From assembly GCA_030672945.1 (NCBI GenBank), contig DAOVFL010000044.1, positions 1 through 7,330 on the forward strand: a stretch of DNA of 7,330 nucleotides. Reading direction: 5' to 3'. This DNA comes from Candidatus Bathyarchaeota archaeon (GTDB lineage: Archaea; Thermoproteota; Bathyarchaeia; Bathyarchaeales; Bathycorpusculaceae). The notes under the pieces were generated by a model, which saw only the letters and a list, made by a program, of their open reading frames with translations, was not told the origin of the DNA and did not search any database. Of this stretch, positions 1 to 6,000 are shown piece by piece (position 1 is the first letter of the stretch; each line of letters starts with the position of its first letter). Both the position numbers and the translations under genes were made by a program.

Positions 1-1
1 T

Positions 2-2431
2 GGTGAGATGGACGCACTTGATTATTTAAGGAAGAACGCTTCAGCTGATTCCACAGTCCTAGGAGTTTCAACACGGTCAAACCGTATCGCCTACATCTTT
101 TCAGGCATGAACCACCTTAACTCGCCTTACTGGTTCATGAAAAACAGCAATTATCGGTTTGTAGATGTGGAAAACCCGGAGCTAGCGTTGAAGATGCTCT
201 ACTCTCTGAACATAACTTACCTTTACATAACCTCAAAAGATTCGGGGAACCTTCACTCAAACGGCTTCGTAGTTAATCATCTCTTAAATTATCTGCCCAT
301 AGCCTTCCAGAACAGTGCGGTAACCATCTACCGGATTCCTAAACTTCATCCTCCCAGTTCAGATTCTAACTTTACGATCGTTGTCCCAGACTACATGTTT
401 AACGCTATCTCTGATCCAAGCGTCTTAACCCAAAAGTCGCCAGGACAAATGTTGTTCAACGAAACTTTCGCCCAGTACGAGGAAGGCAGCAATGGAACAC
501 CTGTTTGGAACTCGATAAATGGAACATGGAACATTGAAAACGGCACTTACAAAGGAACAGAGAAAGGATGGGTCATCCAACCATCCGTAATATCCAACTT
601 GACGCTATCTGACTTCTCCATTCAAACCAGCTTCAAGATCGATTCAGGCTACTACACTGGAGTCGTCTTCAGATATGTCAATTCATCCAACTTTTATTGG
701 GTTATCATCAGTCGAGATGGACAGTACAACGACGTTTACAAGACAGTTGACGGGAAAGCTTACCTAATTAAGCATTCAACATACAAGCCTGTCGGGACTA
801 ACTGGAACACCCTTAAAGTTGACGGTTACGGAGCTCAGTTCAACATCTATCTGAATGGCGAGTTGGTAATATCAACTTCGGATCAACAATTCACACGTGG
901 AAAGGTAGGTGTTTTAGTAGACGCGTCTACTTGTTATTTTGACAACGTTACGGTTTGGCGCCCACATGACATATATGGATATATGGATCAAACCTTCTAT
1001 CTTCCTATCGATATGATAGCACAGTCCGATTTGCAATACTCTATACAAATCAGTGAAGACTGTAGACAGTTTAACAGCCGGTGTATCCTATTACCTTCAG
1101 ATCAAGACTTGAAAAGTGAAAAAATGAGTGATTACCTTGATTGGGTAGAGAAGGGCGGACATTTAATAATTCTCAATGGAAATGGCTTTGGTGATTTCGC
1201 AAAAACACTTTCAATAAACTCTGACCCTAACGAACTCGTATCTGTAAATCAGATAGTTGGTGAATCTGGAGAAATCAAACTTGAAACCTTGATGGTTCCT
1301 TCTCTCTTCTCAAATGATGAAGAAGTGAAGGTTATAGCAAATTATGCTGGTGAGAATAATCGATCAACTCCCTTTGCTTTTGCCAAAAAGATTGGAGATG
1401 GAGAAATTCTCTACATGAATATTCACCGCCTCTTCGAAGTTCTCTCCTCCTCAAATGAAACTCAAAATCATGGTCAAACCTCAAATTTTCTAAAACTTGG
1501 CAATTTTATATCTTTTCTGAACTTGAATGCGTCAAACTACAAAGAAACCGCTCCAGCCAACCGATGGAAATATCTCGGTTATAATGCAACTCTAATTCGA
1601 GATTACGCGAGGTTCCAAGGACATGTTCAGATAGAATCGAATTCCATCTTGATTCCTTATGAACAGATCAGAGTTGGTAAATTGGAGCTAATGAATGCAA
1701 ATGGAACGATTAATGGGTCTAACGCACCAAACACAAGTGTATATGAAAAAGTAGCTGTTGGTAGTTTTGCTATACGTGGTACGGCTCCTTCAGTAGTAAG
1801 CTCTAGTGATTCTTATGTCTTCCCCACGAATTTAGGAGCTTATAGTAGTCTACTATTAGAATCTGGGTTCAACATTTCTCTTCAACTAGCAAATAATAAA
1901 GCTGATTTTACCATTCTTGATGGAAACAAAACGTATGAAGTAAATTTAACCTCTGGCACTATCATTATGGAGAACATAACCACTTCAACATCAAAAATTT
2001 CAGATGGCTTCAACAATGTGAAGATACCTAACAGTATAGTTGCAAACAATACTATGCTGATGTTTGCACGTATTCCTTTCTTTTCAGTAAAAGGAACAAC
2101 ATTCATTTCTGAAGCTTACATACCAAATTACATCAACTATGTGCATGGCTACCCAGTTCAAATCAACGGCACAACCCATTTCAATTTTGATTGTTCAAGC
2201 GCAATGGTTGCCTTATTAACCAACTTTGAATACTCAGGAATGTTCCACACAGAACAAGAAACAACCAAGCTATCAATGTTTTACTGGGAAATAGGAGCAA
2301 TACCTTGGAGTGAGGTATTAACTTCGCCTCTTTTTGTCATCTATTGTCTTGTTTTGGTCATGCTTGCTGCAAGCATCTATTACATTAAGGCTGAAACGTC
2401 CTTCTACAAACAGAAGGAGAATCATAAATGA
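2..2431 (+). CDS. Large membrane-anchored extracytoplasmic protein with ConA-like and amidotransferase-like segments (5' partial)
   Basis: The reading frame is open to the left edge, so the gene probably begins upstream; the first ATG is at base 8 (807 residues from there, numbering used here). Residues 1-112 resemble the extracytoplasmic tail of archaeal multi-span GT-C-type membrane proteins (ALDYLRKNASADSTVLG start, later TYLYIT and VTIYRIP strands), which suggests that missing N-terminal membrane helices lie outside the window. Residues about 149-318 form a laminin-G/ConA-like jelly roll (TWNIENGTYKG, FYWVIISRDGQ, FNIYLNGELV, YFDNVTV). Residues about 327-475 look like a class I glutamine-amidotransferase or ThuA-like fold (CILLPSDQ, YLDWVEKGGHLIILNG, GDGEILYMN), with no convincing catalytic Cys-His pair. 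The rest is beta-rich. A single hydrophobic helix (about 775-793) is followed by a Lys-rich tail, so most of the protein should lie outside the cell. By eye there are 23 N-X-S/T sequons. The exact function is unknown: a glycosyltransferase, a glycan-binding protein or a glycosylated surface protein are all possible. Confidence 0.8.
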   Translation, partial: GEMDALDYLRKNASADSTVLGVSTRSNRIAYIFSGMNHLNSPYWFMKNSNYRFVDVENPELALKMLYSLNITYLYITSKDSGNLHSNGFVVNHLLNYLPIAFQNSAVTIYRIPKLHPPSSDSNFTIVVPDYMFNAISDPSVLTQKSPGQMLFNETFAQYEEGSNGTPVWNSINGTWNIENGTYKGTEKGWVIQPSVISNLTLSDFSIQTSFKIDSGYYTGVVFRYVNSSNFYWVIISRDGQYNDVYKTVDGKAYLIKHSTYKPVGTNWNTLKVDGYGAQFNIYLNGELVISTSDQQFTRGKVGVLVDASTCYFDNVTVWRPHDIYGYMDQTFYLPIDMIAQSDLQYSIQISEDCRQFNSRCILLPSDQDLKSEKMSDYLDWVEKGGHLIILNGNGFGDFAKTLSINSDPNELVSVNQIVGESGEIKLETLMVPSLFSNDEEVKVIANYAGENNRSTPFAFAKKIGDGEILYMNIHRLFEVLSSSNETQNHGQTSNFLKLGNFISFLNLNASNYKETAPANRWKYLGYNATLIRDYARFQGHVQIESNSILIPYEQIRVGKLELMNANGTINGSNAPNTSVYEKVAVGSFAIRGTAPSVVSSSDSYVFPTNLGAYSSLLLESGFNISLQLANNKADFTILDGNKTYEVNLTSGTIIMENITTSTSKISDGFNNVKIPNSIVANNTMLMFARIPFFSVKGTTFISEAYIPNYINYVHGYPVQINGTTHFNFDCSSAMVALLTNFEYSGMFHTEQETTKLSMFYWEIGAIPWSEVLTSPLFVIYCLVLVMLAASIYYIKAETSFYKQKENHK
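2416..2419 (+). promoter_or_regulatory. Shine-Dalgarno-like GGAG before ATG 2428
   Basis: GGAG lies inside the 3' end of the large membrane protein gene, 8 bases before an ATG that overlaps that gene's stop as ATGA. Such an arrangement normally marks translational coupling to a downstream gene. Here the ATG opens only a 14-codon frame, so its role is unclear. Confidence 0.35.
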
Positions 2432-2472
2432 AGGAGTTGATTTGCTATGCTCAGCTATTTACTCTTACTTAA
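2428..2472 (+). other. 14-codon mini-ORF overlapping the upstream stop codon (ATGA)
   Basis: The ATG at 2428 overlaps the TGA of the large membrane protein by four bases and has a GGAG 8 bases upstream, so the start context is very good. The frame encodes MKELICYAQLFTLT and then stops with TAA at 2470-2472. It lies in the same frame as the FAD enzyme gene at 2524, separated from it by two in-frame stops. It could be a remnant of a decayed gene start, a coupling device that carries ribosomes forward, or chance. I do not recognise the peptide. Confidence 0.2.
2432..2441 (+). promoter_or_regulatory. Near-consensus Shine-Dalgarno site AGGAGTTGAT
   Basis: AGGAGTTGAT differs at one position from AGGAGGTGAT, the sequence complementary to the usual archaeal 16S rRNA 3' end. 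It ends five bases before an ATG at 2447. It is the best ribosome-binding sequence I see in the window, yet it precedes only a 21-codon frame. Confidence 0.5.
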
Positions 2473-2512
2473 GAGTCAAACAACACTTCTTAATCAAAAT
2501 CTTTTGCATTGA
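2447..2512 (+). CDS. Possible 21-residue leucine-rich small ORF or leader peptide
   Basis: The ATG follows a near-consensus Shine-Dalgarno site and opens a frame of 21 codons ending in TGA at 2510-2512, eleven bases before the ATG of the FAD enzyme. Nine of the 21 residues are leucine (MLSYLLLLKSQTTLLNQ, then NLLH). A 16-base inverted repeat (2461-2476) lies within it. A real small protein, a leader ORF coupling translation to the FAD enzyme, or the decayed start of a lost gene would all fit. There is no homology basis for a function, and coding status rests only on the ribosome-binding site. Confidence 0.25.
   Translation: MLSYLLLLKSQTTLLNQNLLH
2461..2476. repeat. 16-base inverted repeat in the intergenic gap
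   Basis: ACTCTTA is followed by CT and its exact reverse complement TAAGAGT. As RNA it can form a six-base-pair hairpin with a four-base ACTT loop. As DNA it is a near-perfect palindrome of operator size. It has no following T-run, so it does not look like a classical terminator. Its place between two genes and inside a mini-ORF makes a regulatory role possible but unproven. Confidence 0.35.
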
Positions 2513-2520
2513 GATTGATC
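2513..2520 (+). promoter_or_regulatory. Weak Shine-Dalgarno-like site deciding the start at 2524
   Basis: The TTGATC at 2515-2520 matches the TGATC end of the extended site GGAGGTGATC and sits three bases before the ATG at 2524. That supports this ATG over the in-frame TTG at 2509, which lacks a good site and would add five residues before the conserved FAD-binding strand. Confidence 0.35.
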
Positions 2521-2523
2521 GAA

Positions 2524-3843
2524 ATGAATGTAATAGTTTTAGGCGCTGGGTTAGCAGGATTGAGCAGTGCTTACCATCTTCAGAGAAGAGGTCTTGATTA
2601 CGAGTTATATGAAAGGGATAAAAAAGTCGGTGGATTATGTAGAACAGAAACGGTAAATGGTTTCACTTTTGATCGCACCTTGCATGTTCTTTTCATGAGT
2701 AACGAGTATGTTAAGAAATTAGTCAATCAAATGATCGGAAAAAAACTTCTTCTACATAAAAGAAAAGCACTTGTATATTACAAGGGTGCATTTGTTCCAT
2801 ATCCATTTCAAGCCTACTTTTCACTGTTACCCTTCCCAGATGTTGTAGAGGACTGTACAACAGGTTTACTACGGGCAAAAGAGAAAGGTGATGAACACTT
2901 TGAAGTAAGGAACTTAAAAGAATGGATATATCATACATTTGGTCACGGAATCGCTAAGCACTTCATGATTCCCTACAACCAAAAATTGTGGAATACACCG
3001 TTAGATAGAATATCCTCTGATTGGACTGAGAAATATGTGCCTAGACCTGACATCAACGAAATACTGCGGTTTGCAAGGATGCCCACAAAGATAAAGGAAA
3101 CATATGGGTACAATATAAAATTTCGATATCCCATCAAAGAAGGTATTGAAATTCTCTCAAAAGCTTTTGAATCACGTTTAAACAGTAGATTTTTGCACCT
3201 TAATCACAAATTAGAAACAATTTCTCTTAAAAAAAGGAAGGTTTTCTTGTCAAGTGGGGAAGATATACACTGGGACGTTTTGGTATCCACAATTCCACTT
3301 CCCGAGATTATATCATGCATAAAAGATGCCCCACTGGTGATAAAAAGAGCTGCCAAAAACTTAAAATGTGTTTCGATTTACAACTTAAACGTAGGAATAG
3401 ATGAAAAACAAAAAAGCCTAGCACATTGGATTTACTTTCCGGAGCATACCTTTATATTTCATAGGATCGGTTTTCCGTCAAATTTATCACCTTATATGGC
3501 TCCTTCAGGTACATCCTCCCTTTCAGTGGAAGTTTCATATTCCAAATATAAGTCTATATCTATGGAGAAAGCAAATTCGAGGATAGTTAAGGACTTGATG
3601 AGAGTCGGCTTAATCGATTCCGAAGATAACATCATTGCAAGAAAACCTTTCATTCTTCCTAACGCTTATGTGATTTATGATCAAAGATACGATGTCAACA
3701 GGCAAAAAATCCATTCTTTCCTCAAAAAAGAAAAGATATTCAGCATAGGACGATATGGATCATGGAAATATTCCACAATGGAAGATACCATACTTGAAGG
3801 AAAAAACGTGACGGAGCAGATCCTAAACTCTTCCCTGAGATGA
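2524..3843 (+). CDS. FAD-dependent oxidoreductase, protoporphyrinogen-oxidase / amine-oxidase-like
   Basis: This 439-residue flavoprotein begins with a dinucleotide-binding Rossmann motif (MNVIVLGAGLAG, GxGxxG at residues 7-12), a ribose-binding Glu at the end of strand 2 (ELYER, Glu30) and the GG doublet (VGGLCRT, residues 35-41). A mid-protein motif PYNQKLWNTPL (150-160) and W(T)EKYVPRP (167-174) are typical of the amine-oxidase-like flavoproteins found in polysaccharide clusters. A C-terminal FAD-contact motif IGRYGSWKYSTMEDTILEG (408-426) closes the fold. The length suits that family better than UDP-galactopyranose mutases, which are usually under 400 residues. It is five bases from the next gene, so the two are very likely cotranscribed. 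The context implies oxidation, reduction or isomerisation of a sugar or lipid-linked intermediate in the cytoplasm, but the substrate cannot be read from the sequence. A role in heme synthesis is unlikely here. Confidence 0.88.
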   Translation: MNVIVLGAGLAGLSSAYHLQRRGLDYELYERDKKVGGLCRTETVNGFTFDRTLHVLFMSNEYVKKLVNQMIGKKLLLHKRKALVYYKGAFVPYPFQAYFSLLPFPDVVEDCTTGLLRAKEKGDEHFEVRNLKEWIYHTFGHGIAKHFMIPYNQKLWNTPLDRISSDWTEKYVPRPDINEILRFARMPTKIKETYGYNIKFRYPIKEGIEILSKAFESRLNSRFLHLNHKLETISLKKRKVFLSSGEDIHWDVLVSTIPLPEIISCIKDAPLVIKRAAKNLKCVSIYNLNVGIDEKQKSLAHWIYFPEHTFIFHRIGFPSNLSPYMAPSGTSSLSVEVSYSKYKSISMEKANSRIVKDLMRVGLIDSEDNIIARKPFILPNAYVIYDQRYDVNRQKIHSFLKKEKIFSIGRYGSWKYSTMEDTILEGKNVTEQILNSSLR

Positions 3844-3844
3844 T
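3837..3844 (+). promoter_or_regulatory. Shine-Dalgarno site GAGATGAT overlapping the FAD-gene stop
   Basis: GAGATGAT matches seven of the eight bases of GAGGTGAT and ends four bases before the ATG at 3849. It overlaps the TGA of the upstream gene, which points to translational coupling and supports the chosen start. Confidence 0.55.
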
Positions 3845-3848
3845 TTAG

Positions 3849-4718
3849 ATGCGAGTGGGAATCATGGGTTCTCATTACCATTCAAGCTTACTTTCACAAC
3901 TTCTAAAAGAAGCGGGTATCGAATCTGAGGAAATCTTAATAAGTCGAAACGTTAAGGGATTTTTCAGTAAAGTCAAAACTAAAGACATAATTCACATAAT
4001 TTATTCTCATCTGGATGCTTTCACATGGTTATTGTGTATTTTGTTCTTGAAATTATTGAGGAAAAAAGTAATTATGCACTGGATAGGCTCGGATGTATAT
4101 TCCGCTTTAACTGAAAGAAAAAGCAAGGTTTTGACATTGGCCTTTTCTAGTTTGGCTGATACACATTTGGCTTCGGCCCCATGGCTCATAAAGGAATTAA
4201 AGATGTTAGGTATAGAAGCAGCATGGTTGCCGCTAGTTCCTACGTTGAATATTGCTGTCAATCCATTGCCTGAAAAATTTAGAGCACTTATTTATCTCCC
4301 TGAAACCAAATACAACTTCTATAATGGACCATTAATGGAAAAATTAGCCAGAGACTTCCCTTCAATTAACTTCTTTGTTGTAGGAAATGAAACTTCAAGA
4401 AACGACAGGTCAAACATACAGTTTTTAGGCCATGTAAAAAACATGGAGGAAGTGTACAAAGAGACTTCAGTTTTAGTCAGAATTCCTAGGCACGATGGGC
4501 TATCCTTGATGGTTTTAGAGGCATTAGCTAGTGGTAGACACGTCATATATAACCACAAGTTCCCTAACTGTTTCTATGCAAAGACATATCAGGATGCTTG
4601 TGAAGCATTGGATCAAATTATGAAAAATGAGAGTATAAATTTGGAAGGCGTGGAATATATAAAAAAGAAACTTTGGAAAAAAGCAAATTTCAGAAAAAAT
4701 CGTCTCCATTTATTATAG
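3849..4718 (+). CDS. GT-B glycosyltransferase (GT4-like), C-terminus probably frameshifted
   Basis: The 289-residue product is a cytoplasmic GT-B transferase expected to move a sugar from a nucleotide donor to a lipid-linked glycan. The N-terminal Rossmann half starts MRVGIMGSHYHSSLLSQLL and includes KKVIMHWIGSDVY (residues 72-84) and ASAPWLIKEL (108-117), both usual in archaeal GT4-type proteins. The donor half has FFVVGN (175-180), IQFLGHV (190-196) and HDGLSLMVLEALASGR (215-230), which corresponds to the EX7E region with Asp or His in place of the first Glu and Glu224 as the second. A hydrophobic stretch (about 56-70) may attach it to the membrane. It is shorter than most GT4 enzymes (about 350-400 residues). 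The last 16 or so residues are basic and atypical, while skipping one base near 4661-4670 gives NFGKKQISEKIVSIYYR and a stop at 4732-4734 (294 residues). I therefore suspect a one-base insertion, real or from sequencing. Confidence 0.82.
   Translation: MRVGIMGSHYHSSLLSQLLKEAGIESEEILISRNVKGFFSKVKTKDIIHIIYSHLDAFTWLLCILFLKLLRKKVIMHWIGSDVYSALTERKSKVLTLAFSSLADTHLASAPWLIKELKMLGIEAAWLPLVPTLNIAVNPLPEKFRALIYLPETKYNFYNGPLMEKLARDFPSINFFVVGNETSRNDRSNIQFLGHVKNMEEVYKETSVLVRIPRHDGLSLMVLEALASGRHVIYNHKFPNCFYAKTYQDACEALDQIMKNESINLEGVEYIKKKLWKKANFRKNRLHLL
4661..4699 (-). terminator. Possible T-tract terminator region for the epimerase transcript
   Basis: Read on the minus strand, three oligo-T tracts of about six (complement of A-runs at 4661-4666, 4677-4682 and 4694-4699) lie 90-130 bases downstream of the epimerase stop. 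Archaeal RNA polymerase can terminate at such tracts without a hairpin. They lie inside the 3' end of the convergent glycosyltransferase gene. The AT-rich composition makes chance occurrence plausible. Confidence 0.22.
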
Positions 4719-4788
4719 AACTCTAACTCATTAAATGGTCCAGCAATACGATGCACAATTTGAACACAAATGGTTATGTCACCAGTTA

Positions 4789-5898
4789 TCAAGTAATAAC
4801 ACTTTTGTCAAACAAACTCGAATTTATCATCTTTACCGATGCTTTTCCATCTCCAAAAGGATTAAACACGCCTTTTATTTTGTTTTTTGTGTCATCTGCA
4901 GCTAGGCACTCCGTAGCTTTTTGAACAATCATTTTCTTATTATTTCCAACGAGTACATTTGCTCCGTACTCCACTGTTTCCATCCATTCAGTATGTTCTC
5001 TAAGTGTGAAGCAAGGAGTGTGAAGCCAAAACGCTTCTTTCTGCAATCCACCGGAATCCGTCAAAACAAGTCTTGCATCCGCCGTAAGCTTAAGCATCTC
5101 ATGATAACTCACTGGATCAATCAACTTCACGTTTCCAGTTTTCTCTAAATTCTTAATCAATCCACTCTGACGTAATCTCTCCATTGTCCTAGGATGAGCT
5201 GGAAAAACCATTGTTTCATTCAGCTGAGAAACTGCATCTACAATATTTTTCAGATTTGCAGGATCTTCCACGTTGCTTGGTCGATGCACGGTGAGAACAA
5301 CGTAACTATCAGGCTCTAAGCCGAATCTTTTCAAAACATCGCGTTTCAGAGCTCTGGGCGAATGCTGCAAAAAAGCGTCATACATAGTGTCGCCGACCTG
5401 AAAAATCCGCTCTTTTTCAATCCCTTCTTTCAACAAGTTATTCGTACAATTGTCACTAACCGTAAACAGAAACCTAGAACAGTGATCAGTCAAACGTCGA
5501 TTCACCTCCTCAGGCATCCCCATATCATAACTTCTAGCACCAGCTTCAACATGTCCAACAGGAACATGAAGCTTAACAGCAGCCAAAGCACCAGCCAAAG
5601 TCGAATTAGTATCTCCAGGAACCAAAACCACATCAGGCTTAAACCTCAAAACAGCCTTCTCAACCCTTATCAACATCTCCCCAGTCTGCCACCCGTGGCT
5701 TCCGGAGCCAACACCAAGATTAACCACGGGATCAGGCAAATCCAACTCGTCAAAAAACACCTTAGACATCTCATAATCATAATGCTGACCAGTATGCACC
5801 AATTGAAGCTCCACTGCAGAATGCTTCAACGCCTCACGAATTATAGGCGCAGACTTGATAATCTGAGGCCTAGCCCCAACAACCAGCATCAACTTCAT
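4789..5898 (-). CDS. wecB: UDP-N-acetylglucosamine 2-epimerase, non-hydrolysing (WecB/WbpI family)
   Basis: This cytoplasmic enzyme of 369 residues interconverts UDP-GlcNAc and UDP-ManNAc, or a related 2-epimer pair, supplying a sugar donor for surface glycans. It is full length for the family. Seen in order are the nucleotide-binding start MKLMLVVGARPQIIKSAPI, HTGQHYDYEMS (35-45), PGDTNSTLAGALAA (94-107, Asp96), GHVEAGARS (115-123, Glu118), MPEEVNRRLTDH (128-139, Glu131), LTVHRPSNVEDPANL (202-216, His205), FPAHPRT (232-238), LTDSGGLQKEAF (279-290) and NPFGDGKAS (346-354). Asp96, Glu118, Glu131 and His205 correspond to the acid/base residues known in bacterial WecB. I take ATG 5898 as the start because GTGA lies five bases upstream and homologs begin at this strand; GTG at 5907 would add three residues. 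GARPQ instead of the commoner GTRPE recalls WbpI-type enzymes acting on 2,3-diacetamido sugars, so the exact substrate is open. It faces the glycosyltransferase and is divergent from the flippase. Confidence 0.93.
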   Translation of the reverse strand: MKLMLVVGARPQIIKSAPIIREALKHSAVELQLVHTGQHYDYEMSKVFFDELDLPDPVVNLGVGSGSHGWQTGEMLIRVEKAVLRFKPDVVLVPGDTNSTLAGALAAVKLHVPVGHVEAGARSYDMGMPEEVNRRLTDHCSRFLFTVSDNCTNNLLKEGIEKERIFQVGDTMYDAFLQHSPRALKRDVLKRFGLEPDSYVVLTVHRPSNVEDPANLKNIVDAVSQLNETMVFPAHPRTMERLRQSGLIKNLEKTGNVKLIDPVSYHEMLKLTADARLVLTDSGGLQKEAFWLHTPCFTLREHTEWMETVEYGANVLVGNNKKMIVQKATECLAADDTKNKIKGVFNPFGDGKASVKMINSSLFDKSVIT

Positions 5899-5936
5899 AA
5901 AACTCACTTATATTCAATCCATCTACTTCAAAGCTT

Positions 5937-5950
5937 CCCTAAAAGTTTTC
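5937..5950 (-). promoter_or_regulatory. Candidate BRE/TATA element for the epimerase gene
   Basis: On the minus strand GAAAACTTTTAGGG resembles an archaeal BRE (purine-rich GAAAA) followed by a TATA-like CTTTTAG. A transcription start about 25 bases downstream would fall near 5917, giving a leader of roughly 19 bases that still contains the GTGA ribosome site. This is a pattern match only. Confidence 0.28.
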
Positions 5951-5964
5951 AGTAACTTCACAAA

Positions 5965-5977
5965 CATAAATAAAAAG
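5965..5977 (+). promoter_or_regulatory. Candidate TATA box for the flippase gene
   Basis: CATAAATAAAAAG is the most TATA-like stretch in the 102-base divergent spacer. A start about 25 bases downstream would fall near 5995, which would cut off the GGAG at 5988-5991, so either the transcription start is earlier or this element is not the one used. On the other strand it could equally serve the epimerase. Confidence 0.25.
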
Positions 5978-5987
5978 AAACATGCTA

Positions 5988-5991
5988 GGAG
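5988..5991 (+). promoter_or_regulatory. Shine-Dalgarno GGAG supporting the GTG start at 6001
   Basis: GGAG lies nine bases before GTG 6001, and an in-frame TAG at 5986-5988 rules out any longer N-terminus. The alternative ATG at 6019 has no comparable site. Confidence 0.5.
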
Positions 5992-6000
5992 AAGCGTCTA

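Noticed and set aside
2509..2523. TTG at 2509 as the start of the FAD enzyme
   Set aside because: It would add five residues before the conserved FAD-binding strand; ATG 2524 gives the usual family start.
2524..3843. Naming the FAD enzyme UDP-galactopyranose mutase
   Set aside because: The length (439) and the C-terminal motif fit amine-oxidase-like flavoproteins better, and I cannot confirm the mutase active-site residues.
4785..4800. Small inverted repeat GTTAT/ATAAC between the convergent genes as a terminator
   Set aside because: It has only five AT-rich base pairs and no adjoining T-run, and it overlaps the epimerase stop codon; this is easily chance.
5362..5955. 197-codon open frame on the plus strand over the epimerase
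   Set aside because: Its translation is full of His, Gln, Asn and Ser without domain features and lies antisense to a well-conserved epimerase.
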